Shown piece by piece: positions 37,052 through 45,325 of a stretch of DNA of 64,000 nucleotides (its first letter is position 1; the number at the start of each line of letters is the position of its first letter). This DNA comes from Pelomonas aquatica (GTDB lineage: Bacteria > Pseudomonadota > Gammaproteobacteria > Burkholderiales > Burkholderiaceae_C): assembly GCF_026712205.1 (NCBI RefSeq), contig NZ_JAPPUW010000001.1:310001-374000 (forward strand). Reading direction: 5' to 3'. A program made the position numbers and the translations under genes. The notes under the pieces were generated by a model, which saw only the letters and a program-made list of their open reading frames with translations, had not been told where the DNA came from and did no database searches.

Positions 37052-37637
37052 CACGGATTCCAAGGCCCGGGCAGCCGCCAAGCAAGCTTCACATGAACGC
37101 ATCGTGGCCGCCGCTGCGCGGGCCATCCGGCGCAGCGGCTATGACGGCACGGGCGTCGCCGACATCATGAAGGAGGCCGGCCTCACGCATGGCGCCTTCT
37201 ATGCTCACTTCGAGTCGCGCGAGGCCATGCTGGCCGAGGCCGTGGGCCGAGCCTGCGCAGAGTCGGCCGCCGCCGCCGCCGAGGTCGTTGCCCGCACGCC
37301 GCCAGAACAGACGTTGGCCTGCATGCTGGGCGCCTATCTGTCGCCCGAGCATGTGGCCAACGCCGAGCTGGGCTGCCCGCTGGCCGCACTGGGCTCGGAG
37401 ACACCGCGCCAGGCGCCCGAGGTGCGCCGCGCGACCACCACCCACATCAAGGCCATGGTCGACCTGCTGGCCCGCCAGTCGCCCGACTGGGGCCGGCCCG
37501 AGGCCCACGAGCAGGCGCTGCTGACGCTATCGACGATGGTCGGCGCACTGATGCTGGCCCGCCTCGTCGACGAGCCCGCGCTGTCCGAACGGCTGCGCGG
37601 CACCGCCCTCCAGCACCTCACCCCCACCGCCGCCTGA
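37032..37637 (+). CDS. TetR/AcrR-family transcriptional regulator
   Basis: 201 residues. Helix-turn-helix HERIVAAAARAIRRSGYDGT, GVADIMKEAGLTHGAFYAHF; C-terminal ligand domain with a cysteine-bearing NAELGCPLAALGSE as in the subgroup that controls oxidoreductase genes. The ATG at 37032 has GGGAG eight bases upstream; MRNTDS from 37044 would match the usual family start but is badly spaced. It probably represses itself and the adjoining SDR and MDR genes through the shared operator. Confidence 0.87.
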   Translation: MMNIMRNTDSKARAAAKQASHERIVAAAARAIRRSGYDGTGVADIMKEAGLTHGAFYAHFESREAMLAEAVGRACAESAAAAAEVVARTPPEQTLACMLGAYLSPEHVANAELGCPLAALGSETPRQAPEVRRATTTHIKAMVDLLARQSPDWGRPEAHEQALLTLSTMVGALMLARLVDEPALSERLRGTALQHLTPTAA

Positions 37638-37677
37638 GCCGCGCCAGGCCTGCGCCGGCTTTTCTTTCGCCAACACA

Positions 37678-37698
37678 TATGACGGCCATCATGCAAAA
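37678..37698. promoter_or_regulatory. Candidate TetR operator at the SDR gene start
   Basis: TATGACGGCCATCATGC followed by AAAA matches the element at 37031 at 17 of 21 positions, keeping the CATCATGC half completely. It overlaps the SDR start codons, so binding would block initiation of transcription or translation there. Confidence 0.5.
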
Positions 37699-38512
37699 TA
37701 CCCCATCGACCCAGAACATCGCCCTCGTGACCGGCGCCTCGTCCGGCATCGGCCAGGCCACCGCGGAGCGCCTCGCCCAGGCCGGCTACAAGGTCTACGG
37801 CACCAGCCGGCGGGCCGCGCCTGCGGGCCGGCGCGGCTTCGAGATGCTGCCGCTGGACGTGACCTCGGACGATTCGGTCGACGCCCTCGTGCAGGATCTG
37901 CTGCGGCGCGAAGGCCGCATCGACCTGCTCGTCAACAACGCCGGCTTCGGTGTCGCGCCGGCCGGCGCCGAGGAGAGCTCGCTGGACCAGGCCCGGGCCG
38001 TGTTCGAGACCAATTTCTTCGGCCTCGTGCGCATGACGCGCGCCGTGCTGCCGCAGATGCGCCGCCAGCAGGCGGGCCGCATCATCAACATCGGCTCGGC
38101 GCTGGGCTTCCTGCCCATGCCCTATATGGCGCTGTACGCCGCCACCAAGCACGCGGTCGCCGGCTACTCGGAGTCGCTGGACCACGAGCTGCGCACGCTG
38201 GGCATCCGCGTGGTGGTCGTCGAGCCGGCCTATATCAACACGCCCTTCGAGGCCAACCTGCTGCCGCCCGATGCCCCGCTCGAGGTCTACCGCGAGGCCC
38301 GCACCGGCGTGGAGAAGCGCATGAAGGAAGTGCTGGTCGGCGCCGACGGGCCCGAGGTCGTCGCCGCGGTCGTGCTGCAGGCTGCCCGGGCGGCGCGCCC
38401 GCAGCTGCGCTACGCGCCCGGCCTGGCCGGCCGCATGCGCTGGCTGCGCCGCTTCGCCCCGGCCGGCGTGCTGGACGCCGGCATCCGCCGCGACCTGCGC
38501 CTGCAGGCCTGA
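37679..38512 (+). CDS. SDR oxidoreductase
   Basis: 277 residues: TGASSGIG, LVNNAGFGVAPAG, GSALGFLPMPYMALYAATKHA (active-site Ser, Tyr-x3-Lys). The C-terminal part extends past the usual core, as in NADP-dependent retinol-dehydrogenase-like SDRs. Substrate unknown. A start four codons further in (MQNTPS) is equally possible, since the candidate TetR operator overlaps both. Likely co-regulated with the MDR gene that follows 26 bases on. Confidence 0.83.
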   Translation: MTAIMQNTPSTQNIALVTGASSGIGQATAERLAQAGYKVYGTSRRAAPAGRRGFEMLPLDVTSDDSVDALVQDLLRREGRIDLLVNNAGFGVAPAGAEESSLDQARAVFETNFFGLVRMTRAVLPQMRRQQAGRIINIGSALGFLPMPYMALYAATKHAVAGYSESLDHELRTLGIRVVVVEPAYINTPFEANLLPPDAPLEVYREARTGVEKRMKEVLVGADGPEVVAAVVLQAARAARPQLRYAPGLAGRMRWLRRFAPAGVLDAGIRRDLRLQA

Positions 38513-38538
38513 TCCCCATTCACCATCAAGGAAGACCC

Positions 38539-39540
38539 ATGAAGGCTTTCGTTCTCGACCGCTACGCCAAAAAGGGCGCGCTGCGCCTGGCCGACATGCC
38601 CGAGCCCACGCTGGGCGACGACGAGCTCCTCGTCGAGGTCCATGCCGCCGGCGTGAACCTGCTGGACTCCAAGATCAAGAGTGGCGAGTTCAAGCTCATC
38701 CTGCCCTACCGCCTGCCCACCGCCCTGGGCCATGACGTGGCCGGCGTCGTGCTCAAGGTCGGCGCGCGCGTGCGCCAGTTCAAGCCGGGCGACGAGGTCT
38801 ACTCGCGGCCGGACGATTTCCGCATCGGCGCCTTCGCGGAACGCATCGCGATCCGCGAGGCCTCGCTGGCCCTCAAGCCCAAGAATCTGACGATGGAAGA
38901 GGCCGCGTCCATCCCGCTGGTGGGCCTGACGGCCTGGCAGGCCCTCGTCGAGCGGGCCGGGCTGAAGCGCGGCCAGAAGGCCTTCATCCAGGCCGGCTCG
39001 GGCGGCGTCGGCACCTTCGCGATCCAGCTCGCCAAGCAGCTCGGCGCGACGGTCGCGACGACGGCCAGCGGCGCCAACACCGAGCTCGTGAAGCGCCTGG
39101 GCGCCGATATCGTCATCGACTACCGCAAGCAAGACTTCGAGCAGGAGCTGCAGGGCTTCGACGTCGTGCTGCACAGCCAGGACGCAGCGGCGCTGGCCAA
39201 GTCGCTGCGCGTGCTCAAGCCCGGCGGCCGGCTGATCTCGATCTCGGGCCCGCCGGACCCGGCCTTCGCCCGCGACATCCGCGCGCCCTGGTTCGTCGGG
39301 CTCGTCGCGCGCCTGCTCAGCGCCGGCGTGCGCCGGCAGGCGGCGCGGCGCGAGCTGGGCTACGAGTTCCTGTTCATGAGCGCCAGCGGCGCGCAGCTGC
39401 AGCGGATCACGGCCCTCGTCGAGGCCGGCGCCATCCGGCCGGTCGTCGACCGGGTCTTCCCGTTCGCGCAGACGAATGAAGCCATGGCCTATGTCGAGAC
39501 GGGGCGGGCCCGGGGCAAGGTGGTCGTCAAGCTGAGGTAG
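38539..39540 (+). CDS. MDR-family NADP-dependent alcohol dehydrogenase/quinone reductase-like protein
   Basis: 333 residues. GroES-like N-terminal domain (VEVHAAGVNLLDSKIKSG, ALGHDVAGVV) and Rossmann domain with QAGSGGVGTFAIQLAKQLGA; a C-terminal AYVETGRARGKVVVKL. The structural zinc cysteines of classical alcohol dehydrogenases are absent, so a quinone or enone reductase activity is more likely. AAGGAAG precedes the ATG. It overlaps the convergent uracil-DNA-glycosylase-like gene by 14 bases. Confidence 0.87.
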   Translation: MKAFVLDRYAKKGALRLADMPEPTLGDDELLVEVHAAGVNLLDSKIKSGEFKLILPYRLPTALGHDVAGVVLKVGARVRQFKPGDEVYSRPDDFRIGAFAERIAIREASLALKPKNLTMEEAASIPLVGLTAWQALVERAGLKRGQKAFIQAGSGGVGTFAIQLAKQLGATVATTASGANTELVKRLGADIVIDYRKQDFEQELQGFDVVLHSQDAAALAKSLRVLKPGGRLISISGPPDPAFARDIRAPWFVGLVARLLSAGVRRQAARRELGYEFLFMSASGAQLQRITALVEAGAIRPVVDRVFPFAQTNEAMAYVETGRARGKVVVKLR

Positions 39541-40144
39541 CGGCGTGCCCGGCGCGTTGGCTTGCGGCCAGCGCCCCGGCCACCGCGCGCCGCAGCGCGG
39601 GCAGCACCTCTGCCTCGAACCAGGGCCTGTCCTTCAGCCAGCGCTGGTTGCGCGGGCTGGGATGGGGCAGCGGCAGCAGGCCGCGGGCCAGGCCATCGCG
39701 CCAGCCCGCCACCAGGGCGTCGACCGAGGCCTTGCGTTGCAGGTGCCAGGCCAGGGCGTGCTGGCCGACGGCCAGCGTCAGCCGGATGTGAGGCAGCGCG
39801 TCCAGCATCGGCCGGCGCCACTGCGCGGCGCACTCCGGCCGCGGCGGCAGGTCGCCCGAAGCGCCCGTGCCGGGGAAGCACAGGCCCATGGGAAAGATGG
39901 CGAAGCAGGCCGGGTCGTAGAAGGCCTCGCGCGAGACGCCCAGCCAGGCGCGCAGGCGGTCGCCGCTGACATCGTCGAAGGGCCGACCCTTCTCGTTGGC
40001 GACGCGGCCCGGCGCCTGGCTGGCGATCAGGATGGGAGCGCGGGCATCCAGCTGAAAGATGGGCCGGGCGCCCAGCGGCAGCTGCGGCTCGCAGCGGCTG
40101 CAGGCGCGCAACTCGGGCAGCAGGCGGTCGAGCGCCGTCGCCAT
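39527..40144 (-). CDS. Uracil-DNA glycosylase family protein
   Basis: 205 residues. The UDG-superfamily core is visible: APILIASQAPGRVANEKGRP (motif 1 region), FDDVSGDRLRAWLGVSREAF, and LPLPHPSPRNQRWLKDRPWF (HPS motif 2). Cysteines C15 and C18 near the start (ACSRC) recall iron-sulfur UDG families, but a full four-cysteine set is not obvious. It may excise uracil or act on another damaged base. It follows the dienelactone hydrolase gene two bases downstream on the same strand. Confidence 0.85.
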   Translation of the reverse strand: MATALDRLLPELRACSRCEPQLPLGARPIFQLDARAPILIASQAPGRVANEKGRPFDDVSGDRLRAWLGVSREAFYDPACFAIFPMGLCFPGTGASGDLPPRPECAAQWRRPMLDALPHIRLTLAVGQHALAWHLQRKASVDALVAGWRDGLARGLLPLPHPSPRNQRWLKDRPWFEAEVLPALRRAVAGALAASQRAGHAATSA

Positions 40145-40146
40145 GC

Positions 40147-40842
40147 TCAGCCCAGGTGCTGCCCGCAGAACCTCATCGCCCGATCCCAGGCCTGCTGGGC
40201 CCAGGCCGCGTCGTACTGCGTCCTGGCAATGCGCCCCGGCCCCTGGGCGGTCTCGTTGGCGAAGCCGTGGTGGGCCAGGTAGCGGTGACCCTCGTAGCGC
40301 ACGCCGGCCTCGGCCAGCTTGGCCTCCAGCGCATCCACGCCGGCAATGGCGAAGAACTCGTCCTGCGTGGCCCAGTGGGCCTGCAGCGGCAGCCCGATCT
40401 TGCCGGCGTCCACGTACTCGACCGGCGGCATGCCGTACCAGACGACGGCGGCGTCGGCCTCGGGCACGAGCATGGACGCCAGCAGGGCCAGCGCGCCGCC
40501 CATGCAGTAGCCGCTCACGCCGACCTTGCCGCTGCCGAGCTTCAGGCCCTTCAGGTATTGCACGGCGCCGCGGATGTCCTGCGCGGCGGCCGCGCCGAAG
40601 TCCAGGCCCGTCATCAGGTGGTCGGCCTCTTCCTCCTCGACGGTGCTCCGGCCGCGGTAGAGGTCGGGCACCAGGGCCGTGAAGCCGGCGCCGGCCCAGC
40701 GCCGGGCCACGCCGCGGATCTGCTCGTTCAGGCCCCACCATTCCTGGATGACGACGACGGCGCCCACCGGCCTTTCGGCCGCGGCGAGGTAGCCGGACAC
40801 GGCGGCGCCGTCGGGGCGCGTGAAGCTGATGGCCTGGGCCAT
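40147..40842 (-). CDS. Dienelactone hydrolase family protein
   Basis: 231 residues, alpha/beta hydrolase with VVVIQEWWGLNEQIRGVARR, VGVSGYCMGGALALL containing the Cys nucleophile (GYCMGG), and histidine in YLAHHGFANE. The family cleaves dienelactones and related esters. AGGAG lies six bases before the chosen ATG; an ATG two codons upstream is possible. It is divergent from ribA. Confidence 0.88.
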   Translation of the reverse strand: MAQAISFTRPDGAAVSGYLAAAERPVGAVVVIQEWWGLNEQIRGVARRWAGAGFTALVPDLYRGRSTVEEEEADHLMTGLDFGAAAAQDIRGAVQYLKGLKLGSGKVGVSGYCMGGALALLASMLVPEADAAVVWYGMPPVEYVDAGKIGLPLQAHWATQDEFFAIAGVDALEAKLAEAGVRYEGHRYLAHHGFANETAQGPGRIARTQYDAAWAQQAWDRAMRFCGQHLG

Positions 40843-40939
40843 GCGCATCTCCTGGACACTCGTTGGAGCCGACAGACTAACCCCTGCGGCCCGGGTTTCC
40901 CCAGGGGCGGCGAGAATATCCCCCTTGCTGAACGCCATC

Positions 40940-41545
40940 ATGAAGATCGAACGCATCGTCTCCACCCGCCTGCCGACGCCCTACGGCGAGTTCGCCATCC
41001 ACGGCTTCCGCGAGAGCGAGTCGGGCCAGGAGCATGTCGTGCTGAGCATGGGCGAGCTCACCGGCAGCGAGCCGCCGCTGGTGCGCGTGCATTCCGAGTG
41101 CATGACGGGCGAGGTCTTCGGTTCGCTGCGCTGCGACTGCCGGTCGCAGCTGCAAAGCGCCATGAAGCGCATCGCCGACGAAGGCCGCGGCGCCATCGTC
41201 TACATGCGCGGCCACGAGGGCCGCGGCATCGGCCTGGTGCAGAAGCTGCGCGCCTATGCCGAGCAGGACGCCGGCGCCGACACCATCGAGGCCAATGCCG
41301 CGCTGGGCCTGCCCATCGACGCGCGCCGCTACGACGCCGCGGCCTGCATGCTGCGGGCGCTGGGCGTGAACCGCATCCGGCTGCTGACCAACAACCCGCT
41401 GAAGATGGCGGCGCTGGCCGAGTTCGGCATCGAGGTCGTCGAGCGGGAGGCCTCGCTGACCGAGCCCGGCCCGGAAAACGAGCGCTATCTGCGCACCAAG
41501 GCCGACCAGATGGGTCACCACGACCTCGGTCATCTGTTCGAATAG
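40940..41545 (+). CDS. ribA: GTP cyclohydrolase II
   Basis: 201 residues, stand-alone RibA without the DHBP synthase domain. Zinc site VHSECMTGEVFGSLRCDC (one Cys plus CxC), catalytic YMRGHEGRGIGLVQKLRAY, and LLTNNPLKMAAL. It opens GTP to 2,5-diamino-6-ribosylamino-pyrimidinone phosphate, the first committed step to riboflavin. No FMN riboswitch is seen in the 97 bases upstream. The 109 bases downstream hold a GCGGGC/GCCCGC short hairpin and nothing else recognised. Confidence 0.95.
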   Translation: MKIERIVSTRLPTPYGEFAIHGFRESESGQEHVVLSMGELTGSEPPLVRVHSECMTGEVFGSLRCDCRSQLQSAMKRIADEGRGAIVYMRGHEGRGIGLVQKLRAYAEQDAGADTIEANAALGLPIDARRYDAAACMLRALGVNRIRLLTNNPLKMAALAEFGIEVVEREASLTEPGPENERYLRTKADQMGHHDLGHLFE

Positions 41546-41654
41546 CGCCTCGGCCACGGCGCAGCGCAAGGCGGGCGCAAGGCCCGCGACAGCGGGCGTT
41601 CACGGGGCTGAGATGCAGGCCCGTTAGGCTGCGCGCCGCTTTTTGCTCAGGATC

Positions 41655-43382
41655 ATGGCCGACCGTCGCTTCTTCCCCCGCCCCGCCGTCGAGGCCAGCT
41701 TCAACCGCTGGGACTGGATGCTGCTGCCCCTGGTGATGGCCGTGCTCATCCTGCTGGCGCTGGCCGCGTCGCAGATGGCCCGGCCCTTCCACCTCGGCGA
41801 GCAGCTGCCGCTGAGCCTGGACGTGGCCTATCTGCCCTACTACCTGCTGCGCACGACGCTGCGCATGTTCATCGCGCTGGGCGCGTCGGTCGTGTTCGCC
41901 TGCGTGTTCGCGGTGCTGGCGGCCAAGGTGCGCGCGGCCGAGAAGGTGCTGGTGCCGCTGCTGGACATCCTGCAGTCCATCCCCATCCTGGGCTTCCAGG
42001 CCATCGCGGTGGCGCCCTTCATCGCGCTGTTCCCGGGCAATCTGTTCGGCGTGGAGCTGGCGGCGCTGTTCGCCATCTTCACGAGCCAGGCCTGGAACAT
42101 GGCCTTCAGCCTCTACCAGTCGCTGCGCACGGTGCCGGGCGAACTGCAGGAGGCCGCGCGCATCTTCCAGCTGTCGGGCTGGCAGCGCTTCTGGCGGCTG
42201 GAGCTGCCGTTCGCGATGCCCGGCCTGCTGTGGAACATGATGATGAGCATGTCCGGCGGCTGGTTCTTCGTCGTCGCGTCCGAGGCCATCTCGGTGGCCG
42301 GCCAGGACATCAAGCTGCCCGGCGTGGGCTCCTACATCGCGCTGGCCATCGAGGCCAAGGACCTGGCCGCCATCGGCTGGGCCATCCTCGGCATGCTGAT
42401 CGGCATCCTGTTCTACGACCAGCTGTTCTTCCGCCCGCTGCTGGCCTGGGCCGACAAGTTCCGCTTCGAGGAATCGGGCAGCGAGAACGCGCCGCAGTCC
42501 TGGCTGCTGACCTGGCTGCGCCGCACCGAGCTGCTGCAGCGCTTCAGCGAATGGCCGGCGCGCTGGATCACGGCGAGCTTCCGGCCGCTGCGCAAGACCT
42601 ACGACGGCCGCTCCATCCGCGCCAAGGCCAGGCCCGCCAACCCGCTGTGGACGCGCGGCTGGGACGCGCTGATCGCCGCGCTGGTGCTGTTCGCGCTGTG
42701 GCGCATGGCCAGCTTCATCCACACCGAGGTGGGCTGGGGCGAGGCGGCCCATGTGTTCAAGCTGGGCCTGTTCACGCTGGCGCGCGTGCTGACGCTGATC
42801 GCCATCGCGTCGCTGATCTGGGTGCCGGTCGGCGTGTGGATCGGCCTGAACCCGCGCATCGCCGGCCGCGTGCAGGCGGTGGCCCAGTTCCTGGCGGCCT
42901 TCCCGTCCAACCTGGTCTTCCCGGTCGCGGTGGTCGTGATCGTCAAGCTGGGGCTGAACCCCGACGTCTGGCTGTCGCCCCTCATCATTCTCGGCACGCA
43001 GTGGTATCTGCTGTTCAACGTCGTCGCCGGCGCGTCCACCATCCCGACCGAGCTGCGTCTGGCCGCGCAGAACCTCGGCCTCAAGGGCTGGCTGGCCTGG
43101 CGGCGCTATCTGCTGCCGGCCATCTTCCCGAGCTTCGTGACCGGCGCCATCACCGCCAGCGGGGGCTCCTGGAACGCCAGCATCGTGGCCGAATACGTCA
43201 CCTGGGGCGACACCCATCTGCAGGCCGCCGGCCTGGGCAGCTACATCCAGCAGATGACGACGGCCGGCGACTTCCCGCGCATCGCGCTGGGCATCGGCGT
43301 CATGTGCGTCTTCGTGATGACGCTCAACCACTGGGTCTGGCGGCGGCTCTACCGCCTCGCCGAAGACCGTATGCACTTTTGA
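41655..43382 (+). CDS. ABC transporter permease, two fused permease domains (NitT/TauT-like)
   Basis: 575 residues containing two complete permease units. The first has its coupling loop near LQEAARIFQLSGWQRFWRLE and the second near LRLAAQNLGLKGWLAWRRYL. About 110 polar residues (QSWLLTWLRRTELLQRFSEW and on) join them. Around 12 transmembrane segments in total. Fusion means one polypeptide can form the whole channel. No periplasmic binding-protein gene is adjacent, so the substrate cannot be deduced. The ATPase gene follows after 11 bases. Confidence 0.88.
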   Translation: MADRRFFPRPAVEASFNRWDWMLLPLVMAVLILLALAASQMARPFHLGEQLPLSLDVAYLPYYLLRTTLRMFIALGASVVFACVFAVLAAKVRAAEKVLVPLLDILQSIPILGFQAIAVAPFIALFPGNLFGVELAALFAIFTSQAWNMAFSLYQSLRTVPGELQEAARIFQLSGWQRFWRLELPFAMPGLLWNMMMSMSGGWFFVVASEAISVAGQDIKLPGVGSYIALAIEAKDLAAIGWAILGMLIGILFYDQLFFRPLLAWADKFRFEESGSENAPQSWLLTWLRRTELLQRFSEWPARWITASFRPLRKTYDGRSIRAKARPANPLWTRGWDALIAALVLFALWRMASFIHTEVGWGEAAHVFKLGLFTLARVLTLIAIASLIWVPVGVWIGLNPRIAGRVQAVAQFLAAFPSNLVFPVAVVVIVKLGLNPDVWLSPLIILGTQWYLLFNVVAGASTIPTELRLAAQNLGLKGWLAWRRYLLPAIFPSFVTGAITASGGSWNASIVAEYVTWGDTHLQAAGLGSYIQQMTTAGDFPRIALGIGVMCVFVMTLNHWVWRRLYRLAEDRMHF

Positions 43383-43393
43383 AGGAGGCCGCC

Positions 43394-44689
43394 ATGACCG
43401 CCTTGATCGAACTGAAAGACGTGGCCAAGGGCTTCAAGTCCGCCGACGGCAGCCTGCGCTCGGTGCTGGACGACGTGGACTTCCGCCTGGCCAAGGGCGA
43501 GATCGTCGCGCTGCTGGGCCAGAGCGGCTCGGGCAAGAGCACGCTGCTGCGCATCATGGCCGGCCTGATCCCGGCCGACGCCGGCGACGTGCGCTACCGC
43601 GGCCAGCCGCTGTTCGGGCCGGCCCAGGGCATCGCGATGGTGTTCCAGAGCTTCGCGCTGTTCCCGTGGCTGACCGTGCAGCAGAACGTCGAGCTCGGCC
43701 TGGAGGCGGCCGGCGTGGCCGAGGCCGAACGCGCCGAGCGCGCCGAGAAGGCCATCGAGCTGATCGGCCTCGCCGGCTTCGAGGGCGCGCTGCCGCGCGA
43801 GCTGTCGGGCGGCATGCGCCAGCGCGTCGGCCTGGCGCGCGCCCTCGTCATGGAGCCGCCGGTGCTGCTGATGGACGAGGCCTTCTCGGCGCTGGACGTG
43901 CTGACCGGCGAGCGCCTGCGCAACGAGATCCTGGAGCTGTGGGACGGCGGCCAGATGCCCACGCAGGCCATGCTGGTCGTGTCGCACAACATCGAGGAGG
44001 CCGTGATGATGGCCGACCGCGTGCTGATCTTCGCCAGCAACCCGGGCCGCGTGCGCGCCGAGCTGCCCATCACGCTGCCGCGCCCGCGCCGCGCCGACAG
44101 CCCCGAGGTGCGCCTGCTCATCGACGAGGTCTACCGGCTGATGACCAGCGCCACCACGGTGACCGGCGCGCCCGAGGAGGCACCCAGGCCCCACCTCAGC
44201 GACCGCCTGCCCGAAGCCGACGTGGGCCGCATGGAGAGCCTGCTGGAGCTGCTGGGCGACGAGCATTTCAGGGGCCGCGCCGACCTGCCGCAGCTGGTGG
44301 AGGAGAGCGAGCTCACCGACGAGGAGGTGCTGCCGCTGGCCGACGCGCTGCACCGCCTGGGCCTGGCCCAGCTCAGCGGCGGCGACCTGCTGATGACGCC
44401 GCTGGGCCACAACTACGTCGAAGGCAGCCACGAGTTCCGGCGCGAGATCTTCGGCCAGCAATTGCTGACCAACGTGCCCCTGGCGGCCTTCATCCGCCAC
44501 AGCCTGGAGCAGGAGGCCGACGGCGAGCTGAAGGAAGAGCCCTTCCTGAAGCTGCTCAGCGAGAGCATGGACGTGCAGGAGGCCGAGCGCGTGCTGCGCG
44601 TGGCCATCGAATGGGCGCGTCATGGCGAGGTCTTCGAATACAACTACCACACCGGCATGATCCATCTGCCGGAGTCGGACGAGGACTGA
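43394..44689 (+). CDS. ABC transporter ATPase with C-terminal AAA-associated domain
   Basis: 431 residues. Walker A GQSGSGKSTLL, Q-loop VFQSFALFPWLTV, signature LSGGMRQRVGLARALV, Walker B VLLMDEAFSALDV, and VVSHNIEEAVMMADR. From about residue 265 an extra domain (VGRMESLLELLGDEHFRGRA, DLPQLVEESELTDEEVLPLA, HSLEQEADGELKEEPFLKLL) matches the AAA_assoc_C type, possibly a regulatory module. GAAGGAGG precedes the ATG. It pairs with the fused permease. Confidence 0.9.
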   Translation: MTALIELKDVAKGFKSADGSLRSVLDDVDFRLAKGEIVALLGQSGSGKSTLLRIMAGLIPADAGDVRYRGQPLFGPAQGIAMVFQSFALFPWLTVQQNVELGLEAAGVAEAERAERAEKAIELIGLAGFEGALPRELSGGMRQRVGLARALVMEPPVLLMDEAFSALDVLTGERLRNEILELWDGGQMPTQAMLVVSHNIEEAVMMADRVLIFASNPGRVRAELPITLPRPRRADSPEVRLLIDEVYRLMTSATTVTGAPEEAPRPHLSDRLPEADVGRMESLLELLGDEHFRGRADLPQLVEESELTDEEVLPLADALHRLGLAQLSGGDLLMTPLGHNYVEGSHEFRREIFGQQLLTNVPLAAFIRHSLEQEADGELKEEPFLKLLSESMDVQEAERVLRVAIEWARHGEVFEYNYHTGMIHLPESDED

Positions 44690-44707
44690 TCCGGCCTGCG
44701 GGCCGGA
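44690..44707. terminator. Hairpin between convergent ABC ATPase and DUF1697 genes
   Basis: TCCGGCC-TGCG-GGCCGGA is a perfect seven-base-pair stem with a stable tetraloop, starting at the last base region of the ATPase stop and 18 bases from the DUF1697 stop. No T-run is present, so termination efficiency is uncertain; it could serve both directions. Confidence 0.5.
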
Positions 44708-44725
44708 GGGCATGAGCGGCTTGCT

Positions 44726-45247
44726 TCAGGCCTTGGCGCACTTCGCGACCGTGTCCCAGGTGCGCGTCGTGACGTCCTTGCCGAAGGTCCTTTCCAGCAG
44801 CTGCATGAAGACCGGGCCCTTGTCGCTCGGCACGTAGACGCTGAAGACCTCGCCGTCGATGCGCTTCAGGATGCGCGCCTCGTCGCGGGCGATGGGCAGC
44901 TCCACCTCGCCCACGGCCTGCGGCTCGCGCAGAAAGGTGACGACGCGCTTGGCCAGCGGCGGCAGCTCGAACGCGGCGAAGGGGTCGGCATCGAGCATCT
45001 GCCGCAGACAGGCCGTGGGCCGCACGATGGTCGCGAAGCGGTAGCCCGCGCCGTCCTGCATGGCCTTCTCGACACGCTGCTGCAGCGTCTCGGCCGAGGC
45101 GGCACGCGCCGTCGAGAAGACGACGTTGCCGCTGCTCAGCAGCGTCTTCACGTCAGTGAATCCGGCCTGCTCGAAGCAGCGCCTGAGTTCAGGCATCTTG
45201 GCGTTCATCGGGCTGACTCCGCGCAGCAGGGCGACGTAGCGGGGCAT
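44726..45247 (-). CDS. DUF1697 family protein
   Basis: 173 residues beginning MPRYVALLRGVSPMNAKMPE, the family hallmark, followed by LRRCFEQAGFTDVKTLLSSG NVVF and a terminal TRTWDTVAKCAKA. Function unknown for the family. A weak GGAG lies about nine bases before the ATG. Cytoplasmic, monocistronic. Confidence 0.86.
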   Translation of the reverse strand: MPRYVALLRGVSPMNAKMPELRRCFEQAGFTDVKTLLSSGNVVFSTARAASAETLQQRVEKAMQDGAGYRFATIVRPTACLRQMLDADPFAAFELPPLAKRVVTFLREPQAVGEVELPIARDEARILKRIDGEVFSVYVPSDKGPVFMQLLERTFGKDVTTRTWDTVAKCAKA

Positions 45248-45325
45248 GGATGGGGGCTCCAGAAGCCGGTCGGAAAGAGCCAGCAACGATAGCGCCTGGG
45301 GTTGCGCTTTCGTTGTGGCTGGCCG

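Noticed and set aside
40843-40939. FMN riboswitch before ribA
   Set aside because: The interval is short and shares with the divergent gene's leader; only a loose CCCCTG/CAGGGG pair is seen, without the conserved RFN-element segments.
41546-41654. Intrinsic terminator after ribA
   Set aside because: The GCGGGC/GCCCGC hairpin is only six base pairs and is not followed by a T-run; the later TTTTT is not next to a stem.
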